A stretch of DNA of 64,000 bases from Cupriavidus basilensis OR16 (GCF_000243095.1 NZ_AHJE01000012.1:1-64000); one strand, 5' to 3'; numbered from the stretch's first letter, positions 46,052 through 55,547 are shown. Numbers and translations are program-made. The notes: generated by a model not told the origin, from the sequence alone.

Positions 46052-46340
46052 TGAGGGGTCCTCGTCGATGGCAAACGGGGCTCCAGGAAGCCCGCCGCGA
46101 CTCTTCAATGTTGCTTACCGTTACAATGAATCCCATCGCGCAGCCGTTAATTGTTGTCAATTGCTACTGTCGGCAACACCCAGAGTGACAAAGCTGACTC
46201 GATAGTTATTTTGACGCGGTGACGGCGACTTGCGGACTTCAACCTATCGCATCCCGTCCGGTCGGTCGGCGATAAAAATCGGACATCTCGAATGACGAGA
46301 TGGAACCCGCCGTAGCCTACATGGCCCCCCGGGTGCGTTA

Positions 46341-46621
46341 GTGGGTCGCGATGCCTTCCTGCAGATGCTCGAACGTGATGCGCTATCCTGCGTTTGGGTG
46401 ATTGCCGGTGAGAAGAGTGTCGTTGGTGGGCGAGGGATGGTTTCGTCCGCACGTTGCATACGATGCGAGAAGAGTCTTCACCGGAACAGTTGAAGAAATT
46501 CTACGGGGATGCAAGACCAGTCACCAAAGTGTCGGTGTCAAAGAAGTCAACTAAGGAAAAGGATAGTGGGGGAGTATCCCCGTCATCAGGCAAATCTTCG
46601 AGCCGGCGCCCAAGCAGATAG
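46341..46621 (+). pseudogene. Frameshifted gene tail, unrecognised family
   Basis: Frame one reads DAFLQMLERDALSCVWVIAG / EKSVVGGRGM; the next frame continues RTLHTMREESSPEQLKKFYG / DARPVTKVSVSKKST to TAG with a low-complexity Ser/Lys end. The change of protein-like character between frames near 46438 suggests a one-base shift in a real gene whose 5' end is missing. Confidence 0.4.
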
Positions 46622-47193
46622 AGAAGGACCTGTCAAAGGGATGGGCGCAGCTGGGCGGGGGCGGGCGGACAAGATTTGCCCACTTTTTGTATCCTCTGGG
46701 TTGATTGACCATGGTGTCGCTAGAGTCGTCGCCCCGCAAATCATTCCATCTCCCGCACCAGCAAAAGCTCAGCGCGGCTGACGGTAAAAGCGACGGTAAG
46801 GTCCCATGCCGATCACAGCCAATCCCTTTAACCATGCGGGTTTGGGCGGCCTGTTGATGATGGAGTGGATCATAAGGAGCTACTTCGGAGAGGGGGGCAT
46901 GATAACCGACCGGGCGTGCAGGGCTGTCTCTTTTCTGAGCCGCTTGCACTTTGCGGCGCCCACCGGCCACAAAGCAAGGCAGGCCCTGGCGCACAGGGCG
47001 TACTGGCTGCCGGGCCAGCGAACATAGCGGTGAATGAATCCTCAACCGGGTTCAGTCAGATGCCCGCCGGGCCACGGCGATCGTCCCTGGCCGACCCTTC
47101 TCGGCCATTTGACGCCGCGGCGTCGAATGGCCGCTATAGGAAAGCGCCCTTAGCGTGGCATCAACGGATTCCAGCGATGAGCGGCGCTGAAAA
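46622..47193. other. No recognisable gene
   Basis: Open frames on both strands lack motifs. Ends at the terminator of the gamma-glutamyltransferase gene. Confidence 0.4.
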
Positions 47194-47230
47194 GCAAACG
47201 GCGTGAGCCGACTGGTCTCGCGCCGTTTGC
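47194..47230 (-). terminator. Terminator of gamma-glutamyltransferase gene
   Basis: Perfect 10-bp arms GCAAACGGCG (47194-47203) and CGCCGTTTGC (47221-47230) with a 17-nt loop; on the minus strand the hairpin is followed by TTTTC. It lies 46 bp past the ggt stop. On the plus strand it is followed by ATCTTTCTT and could also act there. Confidence 0.65.
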
Positions 47231-47275
47231 ATCTTTCTTACCCGCCAAAGCGTGCAACCAACGTGCAATGCCGAA

Positions 47276-49012
47276 TCAATAACCGGCCGCCAGCCCGGTA
47301 TTGCGGCGCGGGTCATTGGCGCCATAGAAGCGGTTGTTGCCGACCGGCTTGCCACCGAGAGCCGGTGCGCCGACGATGATCGTCGCCAGGTGGTTGGCAG
47401 GCTGTGGCGGGCCGAAGCGATGCCCCATGCCCTCCAGGATCTTGCGCGTATCCGGGGACAAAGCGTAGTCCTCCACATTGGTCAGGTCCGGCAGCCATTG
47501 CTGATGAAAGCGCGGCATGTCCACGGCTTCCTGCACGTTCATGTTGTAGTCGATGGCGTTGATCATGGTCAGCAGTACAGCCGTGATGATACGACTGCCG
47601 CCTGGCGTGCCCACCACCATCACCGGCTTGCCGTCCTTGGTGACGATGGTCGGACTCATCGAGGACAGCGGGCGCTTGCCTGGGGCAATGGAGTTGGCCT
47701 CGCCCTGGACAAGGCCATACAGGTTCGGCACGCCGACCTTGGCGGTAAAGTCGTCCATCTCATCGTTCAGGACCACGCCCGTCGTGGCCGCAGTGACCTT
47801 CGCGCCAAACCAGTCGTTGAGCGTGTACGTGACGGAAACGGCGTTGCCATCCTTGTCGGCAATCGAGTAATGCGTGGTGTTGCTGCCTTCATGCGGCTCC
47901 ACGCCGGGCTTGATGTCCTTCGAAACACCTGCCTTCTTCGGGTCGATTGCCGCGCGAATCTTGGCGGCGTAGTTCTTGTCCAGGAGGCGGTCCAGCGGGT
48001 TTTTTACGAAGTCCGGATCGCCCAGGTAGCTGTTGCGATCCACATAGGCGTGGCGCATGGCTTCGATCTGGTAGTGCACGGCCTGCGCGGAGTGGTAGCC
48101 CAGGTCCTTGAGCGGGTAGCCTTCCATAATGTTCAACATCTCGCAGATGACCACGCCGCCCGAGCTCGGCGGAGGTGCCGACACGACGTGATAGCCGCGA
48201 TAGTCGCATTCGACCGGCGCCAGCTCGCGCGTCTTGTAGGCGTCAAGATCTGCCTGCGTGATCAGGCCCTTCCCAGCCTGGCTGGAGGCGACGATTGCCT
48301 TCCCCACCCAGCCTTGGTAGAAGCCTTCGGTTCCCCCGTTACTGATCGCGCGCAGCGTCTTGGCCAGGTCGCGTTGAACCAGCTTGTGGCCCACCTGGAA
48401 CGGTTGCCCCTTGTTCAGGAAGATTGCGCCGGAGGCAGGGTCTTCCTGGAAGTCCTTGGTTGCGGTGAGCAGCATATCCACGTCGCCCTGCTCGAGCGTG
48501 AAGCCGTTCTCGGCGAACTTGACGGCAGGGGCAATCAGGTCCGCGCGCTTCATCGTTCCATACTTCCGGCGAGCGTACTCCATGCCGGACACGGTGCCGG
48601 GCACGCCCACGGCCAGATGCCCCTTGGTGGAGGCGCCCTTGATCACGTTGCCGTCCTTGTCCAGGTACATGTTCGCGGTGGCACCCTTTGGCGCAACCTC
48701 CCGGAAGTCAAGGAACGTCTTGCGGCCGTCGGCCAGTTGGATGGTCATGAATCCGCCACCACCCAGGTTGCCCGCAGCCGGATACACCACGGCCAGCGCG
48801 TAACCCACCGCCACGGCGGCGTCGATAGCGTTGCCACCGCGCTTGAGCACATCGACTCCAACCCTGGTGGCCAGGTGCTGCGCGGTAACGACCATGCCGT
48901 TCTCGGCGGCGACCGGCGCCACGGAAGCCGCGTACGACGACGGCGCGAAGCTCGTCGTCAGACAAAGGGATGCAATCGCGGTGAACCACCGCAATCCTGA
49001 CTTCGGATTCAT
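47276..49012 (-). CDS. ggt: Gamma-glutamyltransferase
   Basis: 578 residues. Signal peptide to about residue 28 (FAPSSYAA), so periplasmic. The proenzyme cleaves itself before the catalytic Thr379 in EGSNTTHYSIADKDGNAVSV, giving large and small subunits. Glycine-rich loops (NLGGGGFM, PPPSSGGV, GTPGGSRI) and Arg in FREVAPKGA fit substrate binding of the gamma-glutamyl carboxylate. Degrades glutathione and supplies glutamate and cysteinylglycine. Full length, single gene with its own terminator. Confidence 0.95.
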   Translation of the reverse strand: MNPKSGLRWFTAIASLCLTTSFAPSSYAASVAPVAAENGMVVTAQHLATRVGVDVLKRGGNAIDAAVAVGYALAVVYPAAGNLGGGGFMTIQLADGRKTFLDFREVAPKGATANMYLDKDGNVIKGASTKGHLAVGVPGTVSGMEYARRKYGTMKRADLIAPAVKFAENGFTLEQGDVDMLLTATKDFQEDPASGAIFLNKGQPFQVGHKLVQRDLAKTLRAISNGGTEGFYQGWVGKAIVASSQAGKGLITQADLDAYKTRELAPVECDYRGYHVVSAPPPSSGGVVICEMLNIMEGYPLKDLGYHSAQAVHYQIEAMRHAYVDRNSYLGDPDFVKNPLDRLLDKNYAAKIRAAIDPKKAGVSKDIKPGVEPHEGSNTTHYSIADKDGNAVSVTYTLNDWFGAKVTAATTGVVLNDEMDDFTAKVGVPNLYGLVQGEANSIAPGKRPLSSMSPTIVTKDGKPVMVVGTPGGSRIITAVLLTMINAIDYNMNVQEAVDMPRFHQQWLPDLTNVEDYALSPDTRKILEGMGHRFGPPQPANHLATIIVGAPALGGKPVGNNRFYGANDPRRNTGLAAGY

Positions 49013-49888
49013 GGAGTCTCCTGATGAATGCTGCGTAAGCGAACCCTGCTAACGACATCGCACAAGACGCCAATGCATAACCCTGCCTATGGTTTGGTTT
49101 TGGCAAGTATGAGAAGCACCGGGCGCAACACGGCACCCGGATGTCTTTCGCGGCGCTTGTGGCGCACAATCTTCTCATAAAGGTTCCCTCCGCTCCAAGG
49201 GGAGAGATTCGGTTCGACTTCTGATGATGTTGGCCGGCCCGGCCGGCCCTCAGTCGAACTGCATCGCCAACCGTTCCAACGATCGGCGCAGTAACGGATT
49301 GCTTGGCTGCGCCGATCTGTTCGAATGCATTCGGGGGGCGGCATATACCTGGGTGCTTCTTCGGCAAGCGGCTCGCATGCCGAATAATCCGATTCGATGC
49401 TGTCATTGTGTGCCTGCCGGAAGTTCACCGCTTCAACGCGGCCACCCCAACGATGCACTGTCGCAGTCATGCCGCGCAGCACAGGTCGAGGAAAGCGCCA
49501 AGCACCAAGGCTAGGGGCTATCGACGTTGGGCCTGATGCCGGGAAGAAGGTGCGGAGCAGACGTCCGAATGTCCGAATGACGGTGCAGGCGAACGACGCT
49601 TCATGGCCGGGAAGGGGCCTCGACCCACCGCTACCCCGTCGGCTCTGCCCGATCCGTTGCTGCCCTTCAGCGAAGAGCAGACTCTGCGGCTGGCCTTGCC
49701 CGGAACAACCCGTGTCGGGTCAACGAAACGAATTATTCGGTAGTGCCTTCTTGTGATGTCCGCGAGAGTGTGGTCGGCCAGTTACATCTCTGTTTGCAGC
49801 ACCCGCGCCCAACCACCTTCAGTCAAGATGAACTTATAGGGTTCCCAATTCTTGCGGACAGATTTTTTTACCCGGCCCCGCGCTCTAT
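49013..49888. other. No recognisable gene
   Basis: About 0.9 kb of motif-free sequence on both strands. Contains the ggt promoter at its left end. Frames of 100-plus codons here look like GC artefacts (Arg/Pro/Ser/Cys-rich). Confidence 0.45.
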
Positions 49889-50323
49889 TCACAACATCGC
49901 GGAGTAGGGACATAAAGTCATCCCGCTCATGGGAAGGCTTCCTGCATCGACCGAGCGTAGCGCTTCGCGCTCGTCCAACAGTGCCGCGGCGAAGCCCAGC
50001 GCAACGATGGCGTTGTCATCGAGGTGGGAGCGGAAGCTGCTCCACCGTCCGTTCAGGGCTTGTTCGGCGACGCCCTTGTATAGCTGCGAGCGCAGTTGCT
50101 GCAGCGGCCCCACATGGCGGGCGAAGGCGGACTCCATCACCACGACGACCTCGCCCGCGAGGTCCAGCAGCTTGCCGAGGCGCGTGAGCAGCTCGGCCTC
50201 GTCCGTGGACTTCAGAATCTTCTGCCACGCTTTACTGCATGGTTCGTTGCTGCCGATGTTCTTGCATTCGAGCAGGATTTCGTGCAGCCGGTGGGCCGGG
50301 TTGTCGGCAATATTTTTGGCCAT
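49889..50323 (-). CDS. Hypothetical helical protein
   Basis: 144 residues: MAKNIADNPAHRLHEILLEC / AWQKILKSTDEAELLTRLGK / HVGPLQQLRSQLYKGVAEQAL. All-helical, soluble; the C-terminus (SGMTLCPYSAML) looks irregular and may be altered. Its start lies inside the end of the membrane-protein ORF at 50212-50595 in another frame, which suggests an overlap or a frameshift. Unknown function. Confidence 0.5.
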   Translation of the reverse strand: MAKNIADNPAHRLHEILLECKNIGSNEPCSKAWQKILKSTDEAELLTRLGKLLDLAGEVVVVMESAFARHVGPLQQLRSQLYKGVAEQALNGRWSSFRSHLDDNAIVALGFAAALLDEREALRSVDAGSLPMSGMTLCPYSAML

Positions 50324-50595
50324 GTTCTGTCGCCGTGCTCGATGGGCAGTGCAAGCTGGATTTGGATCGGTCGTAGCGGTTCTGCTTGGGGCTGATCAGC
50401 CCGCGCCGAGTCATCTTCAACTGCGCACGCATCGTCACGGTTCGCGTCCTGATCCTGCAGCGTGCGCTCCAGCTCCGAGATCGCTCGATCCCGCGTGGCC
50501 ACCGGACCAGTCCAGATCGTGGCGAAGACGACGGCACCGCCGACGGCTGCCCCTACCAGGCCGGCGACGAAGGCGTAGCCAATACGATTTGTCAT
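50212..50595 (-). CDS. Hypothetical membrane protein, 3' end doubtful
   Basis: From the ATG at 50595: one glycine-zipper transmembrane helix (GYAFVAGLVGAAVGGAVVFA), a charged helix (AISELERTLQDQDANRDD), then a tail overlapping the next gene by 112 bp. An overlap this long is unusual; the native stop may have been lost by a frameshift. Possibly a two-gene unit with the helical protein. Confidence 0.42.
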   Translation of the reverse strand: MTNRIGYAFVAGLVGAAVGGAVVFATIWTGPVATRDRAISELERTLQDQDANRDDACAVEDDSARADQPQAEPLRPIQIQLALPIEHGDRTWPKILPTTRPTGCTKSCSNARTSAATNHAVKRGRRF

Positions 50596-50814
50596 GTCAT
50601 CACTCAGAAAACTCCTACCACATGCGCCAGCGCGGCCCTGGTAAGGCGCGTAGGCGGGTACGCGGTAGGTTTGATCAAAGTCGAAAGTCACGGAACGCCA
50701 CCGCGGCACAGTCGGCGATGGCGACCTTGGTGGCCCGCTGCCGGGCAGCCAGCGTCGGGATGGTGCTCGCCCAAATGAGCCTCACAATTGTTCCTAACTC
50801 CGCCGCCACATCAA

Positions 50815-50828
50815 TAGGACGCGTCCTA
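50815..50828. promoter_or_regulatory. Palindrome TAGGACGCGTCCTA, candidate GntR operator (site 1)
   Basis: A 14-bp perfect palindrome with half-site TAGGAC. It shares the half-site with the element at 50937-50950, 122 bp away centre to centre, and with a lone TAGGAC at 50957-50962. All lie upstream of the GntR gene in an unusually AT-rich region. Confidence 0.6.
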
Positions 50829-50936
50829 ATATGTGCTGAATATCTTTGTTATCTGTTCTGTACAGTTCCTACATCGGAAGTCCGACGGAGATAAGTTAAA
50901 TATTTAAAACTTAATACAGAAATAAATAGCACTAAA

Positions 50937-50962
50937 TAGGACTTGTCCTAATTTAATAGGAC
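50937..50962. promoter_or_regulatory. Palindrome TAGGACTTGTCCTA plus half-site, candidate GntR operator (site 2)
   Basis: TAGGAC-TT-GTCCTA at 50937-50950, then a single TAGGAC at 50957-50962. GntR-family dimers bind palindromes of this size. Sites lie 65-90 bp before the regulator start, in position for autoregulation and for control of the downstream receptor gene. Confidence 0.6.
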
Positions 50963-51026
50963 TGGAATGAATTTACGGAAGTTTACTTGACGTATTGTTT
51001 GATAGAGGAATAGTATGAATTAACAT

Positions 51027-51806
51027 TTGAATGATGCTGGCGTAATGAAATCTGTTAATTCCACCGTAACCCCCGTTGAGTTTGATGATGCGTTGTCCAT
51101 TAGCGTTACACCGCTCTGGGCGAGGATCGCCGGTTCGCTGAAGGCGCGTATCTTGGAAGGTGAGTGGGCGTCGGGTGCAGCGATTGCGCCAGAGAGAGCA
51201 CTGGCCCAGCACTATTGCGTCGCGATTGGAACTGTGCGTGCGGCGATCCAGGTGTTGGTGGATCAAGGCATGCTCGAGCGGGCGAAGGGCCGTGGAACTT
51301 ATGTGAGAGGTGCCCTATATGGTGCCTTTATGACGCGGTTCCTTCGCTGGGATGATGACAACGCGGAGCTTCCGGATTCTCGCATCATCTCGCGGCAGGT
51401 CTTGCCCGCATCCAGCGACGTGGCCGGCAAGCTAGGGTTGGAAAAGGGAGCGCAGGTAGTTCACTTGTCGCGACAGCGAAGCTGGAAAGGTATGGTCAGA
51501 TTGCTTGAGACTATCTGGCTTCCGGAAGAAAAGTTCAGAAAATTGTCCGCACTCGATCCCGATCGATTCCCGGCTCTCTTGTATCCATTTTACGCGGTAC
51601 GTTGCGGAGTGACGGTCTGTCGAGCCATCGACGATCTGAGTTTTACAAGGCTAGGCAGGCGTGAAGCGGAGCTGCTTCGCCTGGCTGAGGACCATCCGGC
51701 ATTGTCGGTATCTCGTGTTGCGTTTGATATGGCGGATCAGCCTGTGGAATATCGCCAGGCGTTGGGGAACGCCGACGAGTTTCAATACCGCACCGAAACC
51801 CGTTGA
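51027..51806 (+). CDS. GntR/HutC-family transcription regulator
   Basis: 259 residues from a TTG at 51027, with an in-frame ATG at 51045; neither has a good ribosome site. Winged-helix domain about 28-95 (PLWARIAGSLKARILEGEWA ... TVRAAIQVLVDQGMLERAKG ... RGTYV) and a UTRA ligand domain about 110-250. HutC-type regulators respond to small carboxylates or amines. The adjacent solute receptor gene starts 90 bp downstream and is its probable target, by analogy with other regulator-receptor pairs. Confidence 0.82.
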   Translation: MNDAGVMKSVNSTVTPVEFDDALSISVTPLWARIAGSLKARILEGEWASGAAIAPERALAQHYCVAIGTVRAAIQVLVDQGMLERAKGRGTYVRGALYGAFMTRFLRWDDDNAELPDSRIISRQVLPASSDVAGKLGLEKGAQVVHLSRQRSWKGMVRLLETIWLPEEKFRKLSALDPDRFPALLYPFYAVRCGVTVCRAIDDLSFTRLGRREAELLRLAEDHPALSVSRVAFDMADQPVEYRQALGNADEFQYRTETR

Positions 51807-51896
51807 AGGGCAAACCACCGCGCTGGGGTGGAGCGCGGCATCTTCCGCGCTGGAGAGCGCTCGGTCAGGAAGAAGTCACTAGTCGATTGGAGACGT

Positions 51897-52868
51897 ATGC
51901 GAATCTCGCTCTGTGCATCTGTAGCAATTGTTTGTTGTGCCCTGATCGGTAGCCACGCGCAAGCGACGGCCTGGCCGACGGAAAAGCCTATCCGGTTAGT
52001 CGTGGGCTATCCGCCAGGCGGAGGTGCTGATGCAATGGCACGCCTGTTGTCGCCTCTTCTCAGCCAGGAACTGGGGCAAAGGGTCGTTGTCGACAATCGC
52101 TCTGGCGCAGGGGGTAGGATTGCCGCGGATCTGGTCGCGAAATCGGAGCCGGACGGCTATACATTGCTGCTGGATGCATCATCGTTTGCGATCAACCCGG
52201 CCCTGTACAAGCGACTGCCTTATGACCCAATCGGATCGTTCGCGCCGGTATCGTTGATTGCCTTGTTCCCGAACGTCCTGGTCGTGAATCCTAGTTTTGC
52301 TGCGACATCGGTGCGTGACGTGGTGTCATTGGCTCGCAAGGAGCCAGGTCGAGTTGCCTATGCATCAGGTGGGAACGGGACCGCACAGCACCTGGCTGGA
52401 GCGATGTTTGCGCAGTCCATGGGAGTCGATCTGCTACATGTTCCATACAAGGGCGGCGGCCCAGCTTTGGCTGACGTTATTGCTGGTCAAGTCCCGGTCT
52501 TCTTTGCCAACACTGCCTCCGCCTTGCCCCATATCCGCGCCGGAAAACTTCGCGCGCTTGCTGTGACTGGCGACAAACGTGTTGCGGTCCTGCCGGGCAC
52601 ACCGACCATGGCAGAAGAGGGGGTGACCCGCTATGAGGTGTACGAGTGGAACAGCGTGTTTGTTCCTGCCGGCACACCAGCGCAGATCGTACAGCGTCTT
52701 TCGGATGCGATTCGCAAGGCAATGAGCGAATCCGAGAGCCGGGAACGTGTGAGTAGCCTGGGCGGTACGGTCGTGGCAGGAACGCCATCGGAAGCCTCCA
52801 AATTTATCAAGGGGCAGATGACCGAGTGGGAGAGGGTCATCAGCAGCGGTCGCATCCAGGCCGATTGA
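51897..52868 (+). CDS. Bug-type (TctC) periplasmic solute receptor
   Basis: 323 residues from the ATG at 51897 (GGAGACGT upstream). Signal peptide to about residue 23 (GSHAQATA), then the Bug family pattern: WPTEKPIRLVVGYPPGGGAD, SLSQ..GQRVVVDNRSGAGG, DGYTLLLDASSFAINPALY, HVPYKGGGPALADVIAGQV, VPAGTPAQIVQRLSDAIRKA. Bug receptors are hugely expanded in Burkholderiales; they serve tripartite tricarboxylate transporters or sensing. No tctA/tctB genes are near, so it is an orphan receptor. Ligand unknown. Confidence 0.92.
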   Translation: MRISLCASVAIVCCALIGSHAQATAWPTEKPIRLVVGYPPGGGADAMARLLSPLLSQELGQRVVVDNRSGAGGRIAADLVAKSEPDGYTLLLDASSFAINPALYKRLPYDPIGSFAPVSLIALFPNVLVVNPSFAATSVRDVVSLARKEPGRVAYASGGNGTAQHLAGAMFAQSMGVDLLHVPYKGGGPALADVIAGQVPVFFANTASALPHIRAGKLRALAVTGDKRVAVLPGTPTMAEEGVTRYEVYEWNSVFVPAGTPAQIVQRLSDAIRKAMSESESRERVSSLGGTVVAGTPSEASKFIKGQMTEWERVISSGRIQAD

Positions 52869-52895
52869 ATTGTGTGGCAGTCGTGAGGATACGCT

Positions 52896-53235
52896 TTGAG
52901 GAAATTCAGGAAACCATTGGCAGGGATTGCTTTGGTGCTCTTGGGAGCGTGCACTCCGGGCCATGAGTGATACGTATGATGGGAAATGGCAAAAGGTATC
53001 TGGCCGAGGTGCGGAGACCATGGCGGTTGAGAGGCACGGAAATGTCTTCATCATCAAACGACCAAGCTTCAACGCCATGCTGCTCGGACGTGATGAGTCA
53101 GAAGCGATCCCAGCGATGCTGAAGGACGGCGTGTTGGAGATCCAGGAGGAACTGGGACCAACCAGGCTTATGGTTGGCCCGAAGACGGGTCATCTGTTGC
53201 ACGCCGGTGCGGAGTACAGACGCGTTGGTGACTAG
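52896..53235 (+). pseudogene. Small lipoprotein, frameshifted after the lipobox
   Basis: A TTG at 52896 with GAGGATACGCT upstream begins LRKFRKPLAGIALVLLGACT, a lipoprotein signal with lipobox LGAC, but meets TGA 25 codons on. The mature part is in the neighbouring frame from 52963: MSDTYDGKWQKVSGRGAETM ... VFIIKR ... MLKDGVLEIQEELGPTRLMV. Removing one base near 52960 joins the two into a ~112-residue lipoprotein. Alternatively the second part starts at its own ATG (52963) and is cytoplasmic. Stops 4 bp into the convergent repressor gene. Confidence 0.55.
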
Positions 53236-53648
53236 CCTTGAGCGCCGGAGATGTTTCGTTGAGCGTCAAGGATCGCGGGAATGCTCTCTACGATTGCTAG
53301 GGCGTAGGTCTGTTCATCCTTGCTCAGTACGAGAAGGCTCTCGGCAAAGCGCTGAATTGACGTTTGCTGATTTGGAGCTAGTCTTGCAAGCCAATCGGGT
53401 ATAGGTTGCGCTCCAGTCGTAGGGCCGGTTCCAAGAGCAAGCCATATCGGATTGACGCCGTAAAGGATAGCTAGAGCAACAGTAAAGCTCGACCCTGTTC
53501 CCTCTCTCTCAAGTGACGCTAGGTTGCTCTGGGTAATACCGACACGCGCTTCTACCTGCTTCTGAGTAAGTCCCTTCGCCTGTCTCGCCTGAAGGAGTCG
53601 CTGTCCGAACGGGGTACGGCCAAAGTTGGATTCGTTAGTTTTCTTCAT
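53232..53648 (-). CDS. XRE-family repressor (CI-like)
   Basis: 138 residues from the ATG at 53648. HTH at about 17-70 (GQRLLQARQAKGLTQKQVEA / RVGITQSNLASLEREGTGSS) followed by a helical C-terminal domain (PDWLARLAPNQQTSIQRFAE / SLLVLSKDEQTYALAIVESI) that probably dimerises; no LexA-type peptidase domain. Divergent from a Cro-like gene across a 72-bp gap with a palindrome, as in a phage immunity switch. Confidence 0.82.
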   Translation of the reverse strand: MKKTNESNFGRTPFGQRLLQARQAKGLTQKQVEARVGITQSNLASLEREGTGSSFTVALAILYGVNPIWLALGTGPTTGAQPIPDWLARLAPNQQTSIQRFAESLLVLSKDEQTYALAIVESIPAILDAQRNISGAQG

Positions 53649-53692
53649 CCGCACACCCTAGACGGGATGAAAAACACTTTTCAGCTTGCGTG

Positions 53693-53712
53693 AATATCGT
53701 AATTCCGATATT
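53693..53712. promoter_or_regulatory. Operator-like palindrome between divergent XRE genes
   Basis: Perfect 7-bp arms AATATCG (53693-53699) and CGATATT (53706-53712) with a 6-bp spacer. It is the only strong dyad in the 72-bp divergent interval and sits 9 bp before the Cro-like start, so binding would block that gene's expression. Confidence 0.55.
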
Positions 53713-53720
53713 GTGGGTCT

Positions 53721-53921
53721 ATGGACTGGAAAAAAATGGTGAGAGAACTGACAGATCGGAAGCTTGGAGGCTTCACGCAGGTTGAGCTTGCCAAGAGGTG
53801 TGGATGTAGCCAATCCGTGATCAGCGACTTGAAACGGGGTGCCGTATCCGTGCCCAATGCGAATGTTGGACTGGAATTGCTTGCCGCACATAGACAACTC
53901 AGTGAAGGAGATGGAGTGTGA
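53721..53921 (+). CDS. Cro-like XRE regulator
   Basis: 66 residues. HTH at about 15-45: GFTQVELAKRCGCSQSVISD / LKRGAVSVPNANVGLELLAA. No other domain, like phage Cro or transposon regulators. Its TGA overlaps the ATG of the protease gene (ATGA), so the two are translationally coupled: the switch directly controls a surface protease. Confidence 0.72.
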   Translation: MDWKKMVRELTDRKLGGFTQVELAKRCGCSQSVISDLKRGAVSVPNANVGLELLAAHRQLSEGDGV

Positions 53922-55547
53922 TGACGAAATGGCTTGGTGGTTTGAGCATAGCGCTTTCTATTGCAGGCGTGGCTGCCGCCGGGGAACGTGTGGCCGTTAA
54001 GTACACTCCTGTAGGTAGTGCGGAGGCTGTCATCCAGACGTTTCGCAACGCCGCGGGCGCGGACCTCAAGATGGTCCGCCCGATGTCCGGCAACGCTTGG
54101 GTGATTTCGCTGCCGGACAACATCGGTGCCCAGGAGCGCGCCCGCATCCTGGATGCTCTGCGGGCGATCCGCGGCGTGGATTGGGTCGAAGCGGAAACCT
54201 ACCATCGCACGAACACGTTGAACGGCGGCTGGATTCCGAACGATCCCAACTTCGCCCCGAAACAATGGAACCTGCACGACCCTGCCATCCCTGGCAACGC
54301 GAAGGGCGCGATCAATGCCGTGAACGCCTGGTCGAGTAGCAAGGGAGATGGCATCGTGATCGCGATCCTCGACAACGGCGTGAACGCAACCCATCCCGAC
54401 TTGCAGGGCAAGTTGCTGCCGGGGTACAGCTTCGTCACGCGTGCCGGGCGGGGAACGAACACCCAACCACCGGCCTTTGGTGCGCAATGTGTCAATCCCG
54501 CCTTGCAGAATGGCGCGACCGCTACTATGGCCTATCACGGAACGAGCATGGCTGGTATCGCCGCAGCGGCAACCAATAACGGCCAAGGTATTGCTGGCGT
54601 GGCACCCAACTCGATGGTCCTGCCAGTCAAAGTGCTCGACGAGTGCATGTCGAGCAATTTCGATATGGCAGACGGAATTAGGTGGGCCGCGGGCCTGGGC
54701 GTCTCAGGAGCGCCGGGGAACCCGCACCCGGCACGGGTCATTAGCGTCAGTATCAGCAGTTCGGGGGCATGTGGGCAGACTATTCAGTCTGCGATTCAGG
54801 ACGCCGTGGTAGTTGGAAGCGTAGTCGTCGCCGGCGCTGGAAATGACGGTGGCGCTGTTGGGAATACCGGCAGTTGTAAGGGCGTGATAGCCGTCGGTGC
54901 GATTGACCATACCGGATTGCGTGCAAGCTATTCCAACTTTAGGCCCAGGAACAAGCAATTCCACGCCTCAGGTAGCCGGCGTTGTGGCACTCATGCTTGC
55001 GGTGCGCCCAACTCTCACGCCGGCAGCGGTGGGCCAACTGCTGCAGAAGAGTGCTCGCCCGTTCGTGGACGCGAGCTGCAACACGTCCATCTGCGGCGCC
55101 GGCATGTTGGATGCTCTCGGGGCGGTCACGCTGGCCGCCCAGGCGATCATCCCTACGGCGGCGGCAACCGCTCCAAAGTCTGCGACCACTGGCACGACGG
55201 TGGCACTTGATGGCAGCCAGTCAAGCAGCACCAACGTTTCATATGCCTGGACCCAGCTTAGCGGCCCGACGGTTACGTTGCTGAATGCCAATGCGGCGGT
55301 TGCCTCCTTCACCCCCACGGTGGCTGGCGACTACCAATTCGGTCTGACCGTGACTGACAACGCCTCAGGACTTTCGGCCGGCACCAGTGTGCTTCTGTCG
55401 GCAACGGCACCTGCCGGCACGAGTAGCGGCAGCAATTCCAGTGGCGGCGGCGGCGGGGCATTTAGCTTAGTCGAGGCATTGCTACTCCTCGCTGGCGGCT
55501 TGCTAGCCTTCGTAGGTCGCCGCCGTATCCCCGCAGATTCAGCTTGA
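53921..55547 (+). pseudogene. S8 (subtilase) exported protease with GlyGly-CTERM-like tail, internally deleted
   Basis: ATG at 53921 (AAGGAG/GGAG upstream). Signal peptide, inhibitor_I9-like propeptide, then the S8 core with catalytic Asp (IAILDNGVNATHPDL) and His (AYHGTSMAGIAAAAT); frame one continues to ASYSNF near 54944. The next frame resumes at GPGTSNSTPQVAGVVALMLA with the catalytic Ser, then a PKD/Ig-like domain (TGTTVALDGSQSSSTNVSYA) and a C-terminal Gly-rich, hydrophobic, Arg-rich tripartite tail (GGGGG AFSLVEALLLLAGGLLAF VGRRR). Relatives have several tens of residues between SYSN and GTS, so a deletion removed them and shifted the frame. Likely inactive. Confidence 0.8.

Noticed and set aside
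47252..49000. A 582-codon open frame on the plus strand opposite ggt
   Set aside because: It is the antisense shadow of a well-conserved gamma-glutamyltransferase gene; His/Arg/Val-rich composition typical of reverse-strand GC artefacts.
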